This document shows positions 27,153-37,096 of a stretch of 64,000 nt of DNA, piece by piece; the stretch's first letter is position 1; the number at the start of each line of letters is the position of its first letter. The stretch is from Thermaurantimonas sp046299575. Its GTDB lineage: Bacteria > Bacteroidota > Bacteroidia > Flavobacteriales > Schleiferiaceae. Where the stretch lies: positions 372,001 through 436,000 of the forward strand of contig NZ_JBKBHX010000001.1 of assembly GCF_046299575.1 (NCBI RefSeq), read 5' to 3'. The position numbers were made by a program, and so were the translations under genes. The notes beneath the pieces were generated by a model. It made no database searches. It was given only the letters and a program-made list of their open reading frames with translations, and had not been told where the DNA came from.

Positions 27153-28526
27153 CTAACTAAGCAAGGCTATCAGGTCGTTGCGTGTAATGATGTGATAGTC
27201 ATTGCCCCCAAGGTGCACGAGTACTGCGCCATTGTCTTCGGTAAAATAGTGTCGAAACTCTTCTACAGGAGTAGTAGCTTCAACAATGGGAAATGGACCA
27301 CGCATCAGTTCGCCGGCAAGTTTATTCACGGCTGCCGGATCTTCGATTACGGCATTGAAGAGCGTGCGTTCGTCAAGAGAACCAACGAATTGGCCATCCC
27401 GCGTTACGGGCAGCTGCGAGATGGAATGTTTGCGCATCAGGCGAATGGCATTGCTGACAGGCTCCCCTACTCCGATGTGCAAAAGCGGCAAACGACTGTG
27501 CTTGTCCACAAAGTCTTTTGCCACCTTGTTGTTTTGTGGCAAAAAGCCGCGCTCGCGCATCCAATCGTCGTTGTAAATCTTGCCCACATACCGGCTGCCG
27601 TGGTCGTGAAAGAGCACCACAACGAAATCAGTAGGCTTGAGCATGTGCCTGAGCTGGCGCACCACGCCAAAGGCGCTGCCGGCAGAGTATCCTAGAAAGA
27701 GCCCTTCTTTCTTGGCCAATTCGCGTGCGATGAGCGCACCGTCTTTGTCGGTTACTTTTTCAAAGCGATCGATTAGAGAAAAATCCACATTGGCGGGCAG
27801 AATGTCTTCGCCAATGCCTTCGGTGATATAGGAGTAAATTTCGTTTTCGTCGAAGATGCCTGTTTCGTGGTATTTTTTGAAAACTGATCCGTATGTATCA
27901 GCCCCCCAGATTTGGATGTTGGGATTTTTTTCCTTCAAATAACGCGCTACGCCTGAAATAGTACCACCGGTACCCACTCCTACTACGAAGTGGGTAATCC
28001 GCCCTTCGGTCTGCTCCCAGATTTCGGGGCCGGTGGTTTCGTAGTGGGCCTGACGGTTTGAAAGGTTATCGTATTGATTGGGAAAAAAGGAGTTTGGAAT
28101 TTCTTGATTTAATCGGCGGGCTACGGAGTAGTAAGAATCCGGATGGTCTGGTGCAACATTGGTAGGGCATACATACACCTCTGCTCCCATAGCGCGGAGG
28201 ATGTCCATCTTCTCCTTGCTTTGCTTGTCGTTCATTGTGCAGATGAGCTTGTAGCCCTTTACAGCGGCAGCGAGTGCCAGGCCCATCCCTGTATTACCAC
28301 TGGTACACTCGATGATGGTGCCTCCTGGTTTTAAACGACCATCGCGCTCCGCATCTTCAATCATTTTAAGCGCCATACGGTCTTTTGTGCTATGGCCAGG
28401 ATTGAAATATTCTACTTTTGCATATACTGGGCAAGGGATGTCCTGAGCTATGCGATTAAGGCGAATCAAGGGCGTATTGCCTATAGCTTCGATTATACTG
28501 TTATAAACTCTTTTTTCGCGGGTCAT
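27153..28526 (-). CDS. Cystathionine beta-synthase-like PLP enzyme with CBS domains
   Basis: A 457-residue protein. The fold type II PLP domain spans about residues 8-325: NTPLIRLNRI, the PLP lysine in GHSTKDRMALKMIEDAE (Lys48), SGNTGMGLALAAA, GTGGTISG and GYSAGSAFG. A pair of CBS domains follows (about 340-457; RLMRKHSISQLPVT, HYFTEDNGAVLVH). The architecture matches cystathionine beta-synthase, which condenses serine and homocysteine; O-acetylserine sulfhydrylase is an alternative but normally lacks CBS domains. ATG at 28526 was chosen over a further upstream start. No other sulfur genes are adjacent. Confidence 0.85.
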   Translation of the reverse strand: MTREKRVYNSIIEAIGNTPLIRLNRIAQDIPCPVYAKVEYFNPGHSTKDRMALKMIEDAERDGRLKPGGTIIECTSGNTGMGLALAAAVKGYKLICTMNDKQSKEKMDILRAMGAEVYVCPTNVAPDHPDSYYSVARRLNQEIPNSFFPNQYDNLSNRQAHYETTGPEIWEQTEGRITHFVVGVGTGGTISGVARYLKEKNPNIQIWGADTYGSVFKKYHETGIFDENEIYSYITEGIGEDILPANVDFSLIDRFEKVTDKDGALIARELAKKEGLFLGYSAGSAFGVVRQLRHMLKPTDFVVVLFHDHGSRYVGKIYNDDWMRERGFLPQNNKVAKDFVDKHSRLPLLHIGVGEPVSNAIRLMRKHSISQLPVTRDGQFVGSLDERTLFNAVIEDPAAVNKLAGELMRGPFPIVEATTPVEEFRHYFTEDNGAVLVHLGGNDYHIITRNDLIALLS

Positions 28527-28666
28527 AAGGAAAATTTGTTCTGCAAAGTAAACGAGCATTCGGTTGTAGGGCTTGTTAAAAGCAATGAGTGTACTAAGAG
28601 AAATTGATGTTGATATTTGGATTTAGAGCATTAAAAAAAAATTTTTCCTTTTTTTCAAAAAACAAA

Positions 28667-29446
28667 TCACGATTTGCTTTGCAGGCCGGAGAGGATGATT
28701 TGATAGGTTTTATCGCGCAATTCGGTTTCTTCCACGTGTCGAAGTTTTGATACTTCGATGGGCGGATGTATAATGGCCGTAAGAACACCCGGACGACCTT
28801 TGAAAACGCTATAAGGAAACTGTTTCTTTGTGCGAGGAAAACTAATCGGTAAAATGTCCGTAGAAGTTTCAACGGCGAGTTTAAATGCGCCCATTTTAAA
28901 AGGTGCGAGCTCAATGGACTCCTTGGGCACACCCCCTTCGGGATAAATACAGACCGAATACCCTTGCGCGATTTTTTCAGCAGCTTTCCAATACACATTT
29001 TTTTTGCTGCTCAAGCTTTGGCGATCGACTAAAATATTGGTGCGACGGTAGTAATATCCAAAAAGGGGATATTTTGCCAATTCTTTTTTTCCAATAAACA
29101 AAAATGTATTAGGTACAGCTATCAGGGTCATCATGATGTCCATCATGCTGGTATGGTTTGCCGTGATAATGTACTGCTTTTTGCGATCGATCAGATGTCT
29201 GTTTTTTACGACTGGAATAAATCCTGTGAGAATCGTAACCACATATGCCCAGATGCGCTCAAACCGAAAGAAATACTTATACCACTCCGGTTTTAGTGAA
29301 AATATTGTAATAAAAGGAAACACTAAAATAATAGCAATAAAAATGCTGATGTAAAACCATGCCCGCCATAAAAGGCGAAAGGGAAGCCAAAACCACTTCC
29401 ATCCATTATAAGGCGGCTTTTTTGAAGAATTATTGTTTTTTCTCAT
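28667..29446 (-). CDS. plsC: 1-acyl-sn-glycerol-3-phosphate acyltransferase (PlsC-like)
   Basis: A 259-residue membrane-associated acyltransferase with two N-terminal hydrophobic segments. The catalytic NHTSMMD (HX4D) and YPEGGVPKES motifs are present, plus FIGKKELAKYPLFGYYYRR. It would acylate lysophosphatidate in phospholipid synthesis, though other lysophospholipid acceptors cannot be excluded. ATG at 29446 overlaps the DUF4197 stop by 17 bases, making it the last gene of the aspS operon. Confidence 0.85.
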   Translation of the reverse strand: MRKNNNSSKKPPYNGWKWFWLPFRLLWRAWFYISIFIAIILVFPFITIFSLKPEWYKYFFRFERIWAYVVTILTGFIPVVKNRHLIDRKKQYIITANHTSMMDIMMTLIAVPNTFLFIGKKELAKYPLFGYYYRRTNILVDRQSLSSKKNVYWKAAEKIAQGYSVCIYPEGGVPKESIELAPFKMGAFKLAVETSTDILPISFPRTKKQFPYSVFKGRPGVLTAIIHPPIEVSKLRHVEETELRDKTYQIILSGLQSKS

Positions 29447-30158
29447 TATCGAGCCAGCCAAAGACGCGCTTCAGAATGTCGTTGACACGAGCGGCAGGGT
29501 CGCGACGAATAGCAGCCTCTTCGCGAGCCACCATTGTAAACAAGCCTTCGAGTGCGCGATCGGTGATGAAGTTTTCGAGATTTGGATTAACAGGAGTTAC
29601 AAAAGGAATGTTGTTGTAAGCTTTGGCTAAGGGATTCCAAAGCGCTGTGAGTTCCACCTTGTCGATTGCTTCTTTAATAACCGGAGTAAAAGCTTGGCGA
29701 AGCTGATCGGATGTAGTGCGCTGCAGATATTGTGTAGCAGCCGTACTATCGCCTCTCCAAATATTCACTACGTCTGTAAAAGTCATTTGGCGAATAGCAT
29801 TAACGAAAATTGGGGTTGCTTTTTTAGAGGCTTCTTCAGCTGCTGCATTCATGGTGCGCACAAACTGATCGACTTGAGCACCCAGACCCATGTCGCGCAA
29901 GGTGCGTTCCATACGAGCTGCTTCAGGCGGAAAAGGAATTCGAATCAAGCTGTTATTGAAAAAACCGCCATTTTCTGAAGTGAGCTTCACGGCATTGGTT
30001 ATGCCTACTTCAAGAGCACTTTTAAGACCTGAAGTTACTTCAGCTTCACTTGGAGGTAGGGGATTGATTCCCGGAAGACCACCTACCTGTGTGAGCACAT
30101 CACATCCATTTAGAATAAGAAAAGCGGGCAATAAAAAGAAAAACTTTTTTATTTTCAT
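29430..30158 (-). CDS. DUF4197 family lipoprotein
   Basis: A 242-residue protein with a lipoprotein signal (LLPAFLILNGC, Cys at about 19). The body is helical: GLKSALEVGITNAVKLTS, FPPEAARMERTLRDMGLG and ITDRALEGLFTMVAREEAAI match DUF4197, an envelope family of unknown function. It overlaps aspS by four bases and plsC by 17 bases, so all three are translationally linked. Confidence 0.85.
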   Translation of the reverse strand: MKIKKFFFLLPAFLILNGCDVLTQVGGLPGINPLPPSEAEVTSGLKSALEVGITNAVKLTSENGGFFNNSLIRIPFPPEAARMERTLRDMGLGAQVDQFVRTMNAAAEEASKKATPIFVNAIRQMTFTDVVNIWRGDSTAATQYLQRTTSDQLRQAFTPVIKEAIDKVELTALWNPLAKAYNNIPFVTPVNPNLENFITDRALEGLFTMVAREEAAIRRDPAARVNDILKRVFGWLDNEKKQ

Positions 30159-31906
30159 ACATGTGGGTTTACAGTTGCAATATGCAATTCCTGGAGCTGC
30201 TCAGCATCGATGGGTGAAGGTGCATCTATCATGAGGTCGCGTCCGGCATTATTTTTCGGAAAAGCAATAAAATCCCGTATAGTTTCCTGGCCACCCAAAA
30301 GTGCAACAAGTCTGTCAAATCCGAAGGCAATACCTCCGTGTGGTGGTGCGCCGTATTCGAAGGCATTCATCAGAAAACCAAACTGTTCCTGGGCTTTCTC
30401 ATCGGTAAAGCCAAGGAGCTGAAACATTTTTTTCTGTAGGGCGCGATCAAAGATTCGGATCGAGCCACCACCGATTTCATTTCCATTGAGCACCATATCG
30501 TATGCATTAGCACGGACACTGCCAGGATCGGTTTCAAGCAAATGAATGTCTTCAGGCTTTGGCGAAGTGAATGGATGATGCATGGCATGCCAGCGACCGG
30601 TCTCTTCATCCCACTCGAGCAATGGAAAATCGATTATCCAAAGGGGAGCAAACTCGTTGGGCTTGCGCAGGCCGAGCTTTTCGCCTAAGTACATGCGCAG
30701 CTCGTGTAAGGCCTTGCGCGTTTTCGCCTCTACACCGGCGAGGATAAGCAAAAGATCACCATTGGCTACCTTAGCTTTTTCTGCAATGGCCTCGAGTTGT
30801 GAGGGGGTATAAAACTTATCAAACGATGACTTCAGGCCGTTTTCATCTCTCTTCATCCACGCAAGGCCACCGGCACCGATCTGCGGACGTCGGACGTACT
30901 CCGTGAGTTCTTCGATCTGTTTACGGCTGTAGTGGGCACAGCCCTGGGCATTGATGGCAACGACCAATTCAGCCTCATCAAAAACTTTAAATCCAAAACC
31001 CTTTGCCACGTCATTTAATTCGACGAACTGCATGCCAAAGCGGATGTCGGGCTTGTCGCAGCCATAGAGACGCATAGCATCGGAATAGCTCATTCTATGA
31101 AAGGGACCTACTTCGATGCCCTTGATTTCTTTAAGCAATTGACGCACAAGGCCTTCGAAGGTCTGGAGTATGTCTTCTTGCTCCACAAAGGCCATTTCGC
31201 AGTCGATCTGAGTAAACTCCGGCTGGCGGTCGGCGCGGAGGTCTTCGTCGCGGAAGCAGCGAACAATTTGATAATAGCGGTCGAAGCCAGCTACCATCAG
31301 GAGTTGTTTGAAAGTTTGTGGACTTTGTGGTAGGGCGTAAAAGTGACCGGGATGGATGCGCGAGGGCACCACAAAGTCGCGGGCACCTTCAGGGGTTGAT
31401 TTGATGAGAAAAGGAGTCTCTATATCGATAAAACCGAGTGAATCGAGATATCTGCGCACTTCCATACCGATGCGGTAGCGCAGCAGGAGGTTGTTTTTCA
31501 GTGGATTGCGACGCAGGTCGAGGTATCTGTACTTCATGCGCAGCTCGTCGCCACCGTCGGTTTCGTCTTCTATCGTAAAGGGTGGTATTTTACTGGCATT
31601 GAGTACCCTAAGGGTATGAGGGACTACTTCAATGTCGCCTGTCGGCAGGTTTGGATTCTTGCTGTCGCGCTCACGCACTATGCCAGTGACTTGTATGACG
31701 TATTCCCGGCCCAACTCATTGGCTTTATCGAAATTTTCTTTATTTGAATCTTCGTAGAAGGCAAGCTGTGTAATGCCATAGCGATCGCGAACATCTACAA
31801 AGGTGATGGCCCCGAGCTTGCGGATGCGTTGTACCCAACCGGCCAATGTTACTTGCAGGCCTTTATCGTCTAAACGCAGCTCTCCACAGGTGTGTGTTCT
31901 ATACAT
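30155..31906 (-). CDS. aspS: Aspartate--tRNA ligase
   Basis: A 583-residue class II synthetase of the bacterial type: N-terminal OB fold (LAGWVQRIRKLGAITFVDVR), motif 2 FRDEDLRADRQPEFTQID, an inserted GAD domain around residues 300-420, and motif 3 GIAFGFDRLVALLGG. It charges tRNA-Asp. The start is 20 bases below an exact -7 element (31926-31933). It overlaps the DUF4197 gene by four bases. Confidence 0.97.
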   Translation of the reverse strand: MYRTHTCGELRLDDKGLQVTLAGWVQRIRKLGAITFVDVRDRYGITQLAFYEDSNKENFDKANELGREYVIQVTGIVRERDSKNPNLPTGDIEVVPHTLRVLNASKIPPFTIEDETDGGDELRMKYRYLDLRRNPLKNNLLLRYRIGMEVRRYLDSLGFIDIETPFLIKSTPEGARDFVVPSRIHPGHFYALPQSPQTFKQLLMVAGFDRYYQIVRCFRDEDLRADRQPEFTQIDCEMAFVEQEDILQTFEGLVRQLLKEIKGIEVGPFHRMSYSDAMRLYGCDKPDIRFGMQFVELNDVAKGFGFKVFDEAELVVAINAQGCAHYSRKQIEELTEYVRRPQIGAGGLAWMKRDENGLKSSFDKFYTPSQLEAIAEKAKVANGDLLLILAGVEAKTRKALHELRMYLGEKLGLRKPNEFAPLWIIDFPLLEWDEETGRWHAMHHPFTSPKPEDIHLLETDPGSVRANAYDMVLNGNEIGGGSIRIFDRALQKKMFQLLGFTDEKAQEQFGFLMNAFEYGAPPHGGIAFGFDRLVALLGGQETIRDFIAFPKNNAGRDLMIDAPSPIDAEQLQELHIATVNPHV

Positions 31907-31925
31907 GTAATAATTTTAAGACGAG

Positions 31926-31933
31926 CAAAAGTA
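31926..31933 (-). promoter_or_regulatory. -7 promoter element TACTTTTG for aspS
   Basis: Exact TAnnTTTG match on the minus strand, 20 bases before the aspS ATG. Confidence 0.6.
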
Positions 31934-32685
31934 GAAAAATCTGGTAGGCTGAATTGAGAGATAGAACATGAGAGACAAAAAGATTTGGTTAAAATTGGGT
32001 TTTGACTTGATACGATGGAAAAGAGAGTAGGAGTACCTGCAGATTAAAAATTAAGTTAATTCACAATGCGATTTGAAAGAGTTTTAATTGAACCTATTAC
32101 AGTTAATTTTGTGAGGTTTTGTTTTTTATTAATATTAAAATTTTAGAGCCCTTTTTGCTTATCCCTTCACATAATTCTCACACAGAGCTCATAGATAGGC
32201 TCAGAAAAGGTTTGGTAAAAGTTTTTGTTATAGTTAAAATCCATGAATCTTAACTCATAAAAACACACACCTCCTGAGCCTTAAAGACGAAAACTCTGAC
32301 AAGCTTTGTCGGCACCTACAGTGCTCTCTTCCATTCGACGACAAGGAGTGGAAGAGGAAAGTTTCTCTTAAAATCCGGTCTTTATAAAAAGGATTAGGGT
32401 AAATAAAATGAATCCTCGAAAATCTGTAGCTAATTCAACGTAAATCTGTATTTTCAATTTTCGATATAGTAAAAGTTTTTAAACAAAAGCGGCCGCTGGC
32501 CGCTTTCGTGTATATATAAAGAAGTTGCATTTAAGCTCGTTTGGTAGGCAGCGCTTTGCGATTCTGGAGCAGTGAGCTAAGCGCATATTAAAGTAAACTT
32601 TCAGCTTTATCAGCAATTTTCGACCCCATCAGAGTTATCCAATTGAATAGACAGAGAATAATAGTATATTGCTGAATTTGAGTAA
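31934..32685. other. Long intergenic region without a recognisable gene
   Basis: About 750 bases between the aspS promoter and the Asp-box protein gene. No ORF with believable coding sequence. Two hairpins stand out: CTCTTCCA/TGGAAGAG at 32326-32356, and the terminator at 32486-32506. The rest is AT-rich and looks like decayed or structural sequence. Confidence 0.5.
32486..32506 (-). terminator. GC-rich hairpin, probable terminator of the Asp-box protein gene
   Basis: Stem AAAGCGGCC/GGCCGCTTT with a 3-base loop. On the minus strand it is followed by TTGTTTAAAAAC. It lies 180 bases past the stop at 32686. Confidence 0.6.
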
Positions 32686-35600
32686 TTATCTCTGATTTTC
32701 AGGCAATCGAGTTTTCCAGTAGGGTCCTCCAATATCGATGAGGTAAGTGGTCAGGAATTCAATTCGCTGACGTGCTTCGCGCAACTGACGAATTATGGTA
32801 GGCAACTGGTCTGCAACGATGTCGAGCTGTCGAAGGGCTGTACCGGTTGGTTCACCGGAGTAGTAATAAAGTGCGTATATAGCGGTATTAAGGCGATCGG
32901 CGAGAGGGGTGGGCATGGGTATTTCGTCGTTGCCGAGGATTTTATTGCCGCGCAGAGCGATGGAAATATCGCCGAGCAGTCGCTCGATGTCAGTTGCATC
33001 CTTTAGACGCTGAGGATCGGAACCCGGAAAGATGCGCAGAGCATTCTTGACGGAGCGGACTTCAGCAGTAAGCTCGTCGAGCTGATTGCCGGCAGCAGTG
33101 AGTTGACGTCGAAGGTCTTCTGTGCGCCGACGTTGGGCTAAAAGAATGCTATTGTCCTTGGCGGGGAATACTTCGGCATCGAGTGTCATGAGTTCAAAGG
33201 AGTGATTGCTGACAAGGGTTTGGAGTGTATCGCGGGTGTGTAAAAAGACAGAAAGACTATAGCTACCGGCAGGAGCCTTGTGGGCAGAGGCTTTTAGTTC
33301 GGTGTGTTGGCCGGTAGGAAAGGTGTGGCGCGCGGTGTAGCGACCGTCCCAAGTAACACGGCGTAAGCCTGCAGAGGCATCTGTGGTAAAACGCGCAATT
33401 TCCTGGCCTGATTGGTCGGAAATGGCAAAGATGAGATAGGGTTTTTCTTCTTCTTTTTCGGCTCTCAGCTCAGCGAGGGTGGGATTTGGAAGCGGATCGG
33501 TGATCGGATTGGCTTTCTTTTCTTTCTCTTTTCGAAGGTCCCGCAAGGTTTTTGGGGCTTCTTTTAAATAAAACGTAAAAGTTTTACCTACAGGCGGATT
33601 GTCGGCCATAAAGAAACCATCGCCTAAAAATCCGGCACGGCTGTAGCCGTATTTATTGGCTTCTTGATAGAGAAGACCCGGACGATCGGAGGCAATGGCA
33701 AATGGCAGTTGGCTCCAGTCACGACGAACCATATCACGAAGCACAGAATAGTCGTCGAGTATGTAGAATCCGCGACCAAAGGTGGCAATGACAAGGTCGT
33801 GATGAGTGGCTTGAATGGCAATATCGCGCACAGGTATAGTAGGTAGGCCTCCGTTGAGGGGTTGCCATTTTTGACCGCCATTTAGGCTGGTATAAATAGA
33901 AAACTCGGTGCCGGTGAAGAGGAGATTGGGTTCTACAGGGTCCTCTGCAATACACCATACCGAGCCGCGATCGGGCAGGCCTGTGGTGATTGCTTGCCAT
34001 GTACGACCGGCATCGGTCGACCGAAATAGGTAGGGACGAAAGTCGCCGTCCTGATGATTGTTGGCAGCAGCGTAGAGGGTGTTTTCACTATGTGATGACC
34101 ATTGGAGGGCACTGATAAAGGCGCGTTCAGGCACGCCAGGCAGAGCTGCCGCCTGTCGCCAGGTGCGGCCGTCGTCGTCAGTAATGTGGATGAGGCCATC
34201 GTCGGTACCTGCTGCCAGCCTCCCAGCTTTTAACGGTGATTCAGTGAGCTGAAGAACATTTCCATAAGGAGTTGTGCTTCGGTGACGGGCAATTGCGTCG
34301 ACGCCCCAGTAACGGTCCATCACCTTGAGGGTGTTGCGGTCGATTTGGCGGCTTAGGTCGGGGCTGATCTCTTTCCAAGTACTACCGTAATCGGTAGATT
34401 TAAGCACCTTTTGTGCGGCAAAGTATAAGGTACCGGGCTGGTGATGAGATAGAATTAGTGGGGCGTCCCAATTGAAGCGATAGGCAGGGCTATCCGGCTC
34501 TTCGATTGGGCGTATCATCACACGCTCGCCAGTGGCTCGGTCATAACGAGCTAATCCGCCATATTGATATTGGGCATATACGATGTTGGGATTCTGTGGG
34601 TCGATTTGGGTCTTAAAGCCGTCACCACCCTGGGTTACGAACCAGTCTGCATTGGTGATGCCTTGTACAAAGCGGGTGCGGGAGGGGCCACCTACTGAGC
34701 TATTATCTTGAGTGCCACCGTACACATTGTAAAAGGGGCCTTCGTTATCGACGCTTACGCGATAGAGCTGAAGTATCGGTAGATTATCAATAAAGCGCCA
34801 TGATTGACCGCCGTCGTAGGTTTCGTATAGTCCCCCGTCGTTGCCGTTAAGCATGTGGTGGGGATTTTTTGGATTGATCCAGAGGGCGTGGTTGTCCACG
34901 TGTTTTTTGTCTTCGGTCCAGCGCACCCAGGTCTTGCCACCATCGCGAGTAATGTGGGTGTAGGTATCCATGCTGAAGCACACAAGTTCATCGGTGGGAT
35001 GTGCGATGAGTTTTACATAATAGTTGCCCGAAGTGTAGTAATCATTGGTTTTTTGGAAGGAATTTCCCCGGTCGGTAGAAACATAAATTCCGTGGCCTTC
35101 AACCATCAGATAGATACGCTGTGGATTGGCCGGACTTTGAGCTAATGAAATGCGACCGAGGTCGGCATCTTTAGGCAAGCCGTTGGTCACTTTATCCCAT
35201 GTGCGACCTGCGTCGTTGCTTACATAGAGAGCGCTTTCAGGGCCGCCTGATATATAAGTAAAGGTGTGCCTACGACGCTGATGTGCAGTAGCATAGAGCC
35301 GATCGGGATTTGTGCGATCGATGTGAATTTCGCTAAAACCTGTATGATCGCTCACATGTAGCAGTCGTTGCCAGGTTTGGCCGCCGTCAGTCGTTTTATA
35401 AATGCCTCGCTCACCGCCCTTTGACCATAGGGGGCCATATGCAGCCACATACACATGGTCGCTGTTGCGGGGGTCAATGGCAATCATGCCAATGTGTTCG
35501 CTTGTCTTTAGGCCCAGATTTCGCCAGGTGCGGCCACCGTCGTCAGAGCGATACACTCCATCGCCGTAGCCTACGGAGCGCTGGTTGTTGTTTTCGCCAG

Positions 35601-35961
35601 AGCCGGCCCAGACGGTTTTTGGATTTTTCGGATCAATAGCCAAACAGCCGATGGAATAAGAGGCCTGATTTTCGAAGATGGGTGTAAATGTAACCCCGCC
35701 ATTGGTCGTTTTAAAAATTCCGCCCGAAGCGATGGCCAAGTAGTATTCCTTAAAGTCACCAGGATTGACAGCAATATCTGCAATGCGTCCGCCAAATGTA
35801 GCCGGGCCGATGGAGCGCCATTTTAATCCAGATAGCGCAATGGTTTTCTCTTTATTATCAGCGTTAGTTGGCTTGTTTTGCTTTGAGTTTTTCTGACTGT
35901 GGCCAGAGAAGCCGACCACCATCATACAAGCAAAAAGTGCAAAGCGCAAATTCATATTCAT
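32686..35961 (-). CDS. Secreted Asp-box (sortilin/BNR-like) beta-propeller protein
   Basis: A 1091-residue protein with a signal peptide (residues 1-22). About ten Asp-box turns are visible, including SDDGGRTW, TTDGGQTW, SNDAGRTW, TRDGGKTW, TYDGGQSW, STDYGSTW, TDDDGRTW and STDAGRTW, which predict one or two large beta-propellers over residues 45-740. The remainder holds a beta-sandwich-like segment and helices near the C-terminus. Relatives are often labelled glycosyl hydrolases or VPS10/sortilin-like proteins, but I see no assignable catalytic residues. No T9SS C-terminal sorting domain is obvious. It stands alone, flanked by terminators. Confidence 0.75.
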   Translation of the reverse strand: MNMNLRFALFACMMVVGFSGHSQKNSKQNKPTNADNKEKTIALSGLKWRSIGPATFGGRIADIAVNPGDFKEYYLAIASGGIFKTTNGGVTFTPIFENQASYSIGCLAIDPKNPKTVWAGSGENNNQRSVGYGDGVYRSDDGGRTWRNLGLKTSEHIGMIAIDPRNSDHVYVAAYGPLWSKGGERGIYKTTDGGQTWQRLLHVSDHTGFSEIHIDRTNPDRLYATAHQRRRHTFTYISGGPESALYVSNDAGRTWDKVTNGLPKDADLGRISLAQSPANPQRIYLMVEGHGIYVSTDRGNSFQKTNDYYTSGNYYVKLIAHPTDELVCFSMDTYTHITRDGGKTWVRWTEDKKHVDNHALWINPKNPHHMLNGNDGGLYETYDGGQSWRFIDNLPILQLYRVSVDNEGPFYNVYGGTQDNSSVGGPSRTRFVQGITNADWFVTQGGDGFKTQIDPQNPNIVYAQYQYGGLARYDRATGERVMIRPIEEPDSPAYRFNWDAPLILSHHQPGTLYFAAQKVLKSTDYGSTWKEISPDLSRQIDRNTLKVMDRYWGVDAIARHRSTTPYGNVLQLTESPLKAGRLAAGTDDGLIHITDDDGRTWRQAAALPGVPERAFISALQWSSHSENTLYAAANNHQDGDFRPYLFRSTDAGRTWQAITTGLPDRGSVWCIAEDPVEPNLLFTGTEFSIYTSLNGGQKWQPLNGGLPTIPVRDIAIQATHHDLVIATFGRGFYILDDYSVLRDMVRRDWSQLPFAIASDRPGLLYQEANKYGYSRAGFLGDGFFMADNPPVGKTFTFYLKEAPKTLRDLRKEKEKKANPITDPLPNPTLAELRAEKEEEKPYLIFAISDQSGQEIARFTTDASAGLRRVTWDGRYTARHTFPTGQHTELKASAHKAPAGSYSLSVFLHTRDTLQTLVSNHSFELMTLDAEVFPAKDNSILLAQRRRTEDLRRQLTAAGNQLDELTAEVRSVKNALRIFPGSDPQRLKDATDIERLLGDISIALRGNKILGNDEIPMPTPLADRLNTAIYALYYYSGEPTGTALRQLDIVADQLPTIIRQLREARQRIEFLTTYLIDIGGPYWKTRLPENQR

Positions 35962-36071
35962 CTCTAAGCAACCTTAAAGTTAATACTGCAATATTCGGCC
36001 AGCTTTTGGAATTTCCCTGACAACTTGTAAGGATTAAATGCGACTTTTGAGTAATATGAAATAATAAAAAA

Positions 36072-36094
36072 AACCGCTTGTTTAACAAGCGGTT
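36072..36094 (-). terminator. Intrinsic terminator of the OmpA-like gene
   Basis: Stem AACCGCTTG/CAAGCGGTT with a 5-base loop, followed on the minus strand by a long T run. It lies 24 bases past the OmpA-like stop. Confidence 0.8.
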
Positions 36095-36117
36095 CATAAT
36101 TCATTAATGTTTTTAAA

Positions 36118-36948
36118 TTATTTCAAAGCTTTCATTCCTTCTTCGATCATGTTGTAGAACTGATCAATTTTCGGAAGGAGGATAATGCGTGTACGACGGT
36201 TAGCAGCACGGCCTTCAGCAGTTTCGTTTGTTGCAACCGGAATATATTCACCACGGCCGGCAGCTGTAATACGAGCTGGATTTATGCCATGTTCGTTCTG
36301 AAGTACCCGTACAATTTCGGTTGCGCGTTTTACTGAGAGATCCCAGTTGTCAAGCAGCAAACCTCTTCTGAAGGGAACGTTGTCGGTATGACCTTCTACC
36401 ATGAGCTCGAGCTCTTGACGTGCATTTGCAATTTTAGCCACTTTCGCTAATACTTCCTTCGCCTTTTGGTTAAGCTCATAGGATCCGCTCTTGAAAAGGA
36501 AACGATCAGAAATAGAAATAAATACAACGCCTTTTTCTACATTTACCTGGATGTCTTCGTCGTCCATATTGCCAAGAGCACCTTTAACGGAAGTAACCAA
36601 AGCGAGAAGTACACTGTCTTTCTTATTGAGAGCCTCGCGCAAAGTACGGATTTGCAGATCGCGTTCTTTAAGGGATTCGAGCGAACGCTCCAGATTTTCT
36701 GCTTCCTTTTTAGTAAGCACACTCAAGTCACCAATATTATTGAGAAGCTTGTAGTTAACGCTTCTAAGGTATTCTACTTCGCTTGAGGTTTTCTTGCGCT
36801 CATCGAGACATGCAGCTAGTTCAAGACGTGTTTTTCCAAGTTCATTGTCGAGCTTATTGTATTTTTCCAGAAGTTCAGCATATTTTTTCTTCGAACCACA
36901 AGCTGCACCTATCAATATCAGGCTCACAAATAAAAGTGTACGTTTCAT
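36118..36948 (-). CDS. OmpA family lipoprotein with coiled coil
   Basis: A 276-residue protein: lipoprotein signal LLFVSLILIGAAC, a long coiled coil (about residues 25-115), and a C-terminal OmpA peptidoglycan-binding domain with VEGHTDNVPFRRG and GRAANRRTRIILLP. It probably tethers the outer membrane to peptidoglycan. ATG at 36948 gives an ideal lipoprotein signal; the exact -7 element at 36969-36976 rules out the longer frame to 37014. Confidence 0.88.
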   Translation of the reverse strand: MKRTLLFVSLILIGAACGSKKKYAELLEKYNKLDNELGKTRLELAACLDERKKTSSEVEYLRSVNYKLLNNIGDLSVLTKKEAENLERSLESLKERDLQIRTLREALNKKDSVLLALVTSVKGALGNMDDEDIQVNVEKGVVFISISDRFLFKSGSYELNQKAKEVLAKVAKIANARQELELMVEGHTDNVPFRRGLLLDNWDLSVKRATEIVRVLQNEHGINPARITAAGRGEYIPVATNETAEGRAANRRTRIILLPKIDQFYNMIEEGMKALK

Positions 36949-36968
36949 GACTTTTTTAAATTTTTTGG

Positions 36969-36976
36969 CAAAATTA
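36969..36976 (-). promoter_or_regulatory. -7 promoter element TAATTTTG for the OmpA-like gene
   Basis: Exact TAnnTTTG match on the minus strand, 21 bases before the preferred ATG. Confidence 0.6.
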
Positions 36977-37032
36977 TACAGGTGTATTTCTCTAAAAAAA
37001 ATAAAAATTAACATAATTTGTTAATCGAAACT

Positions 37033-37068
37033 AAAAAAACCGGCTTTATTGTTGAAGCCGGTTTTTTT
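37033..37068. terminator. Intrinsic terminator at the end of the atp operon
   Basis: Stem ACCGGCTT (37039-37046)/AAGCCGGT (37055-37062), 8-base loop, flanked by seven A and seven T. It terminates the minus-strand atp operon after atpG and is bidirectional. Confidence 0.85.
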
Positions 37069-37096
37069 CAAAGATTTCAAACAGAAAAATGGAAGA

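Noticed and set aside
27135..27695. A 186-codon frame on the plus strand opposite the cystathionine beta-synthase gene
   Set aside because: It lies entirely antisense to a clear gene with intact PLP and CBS motifs and has no recognisable domain.
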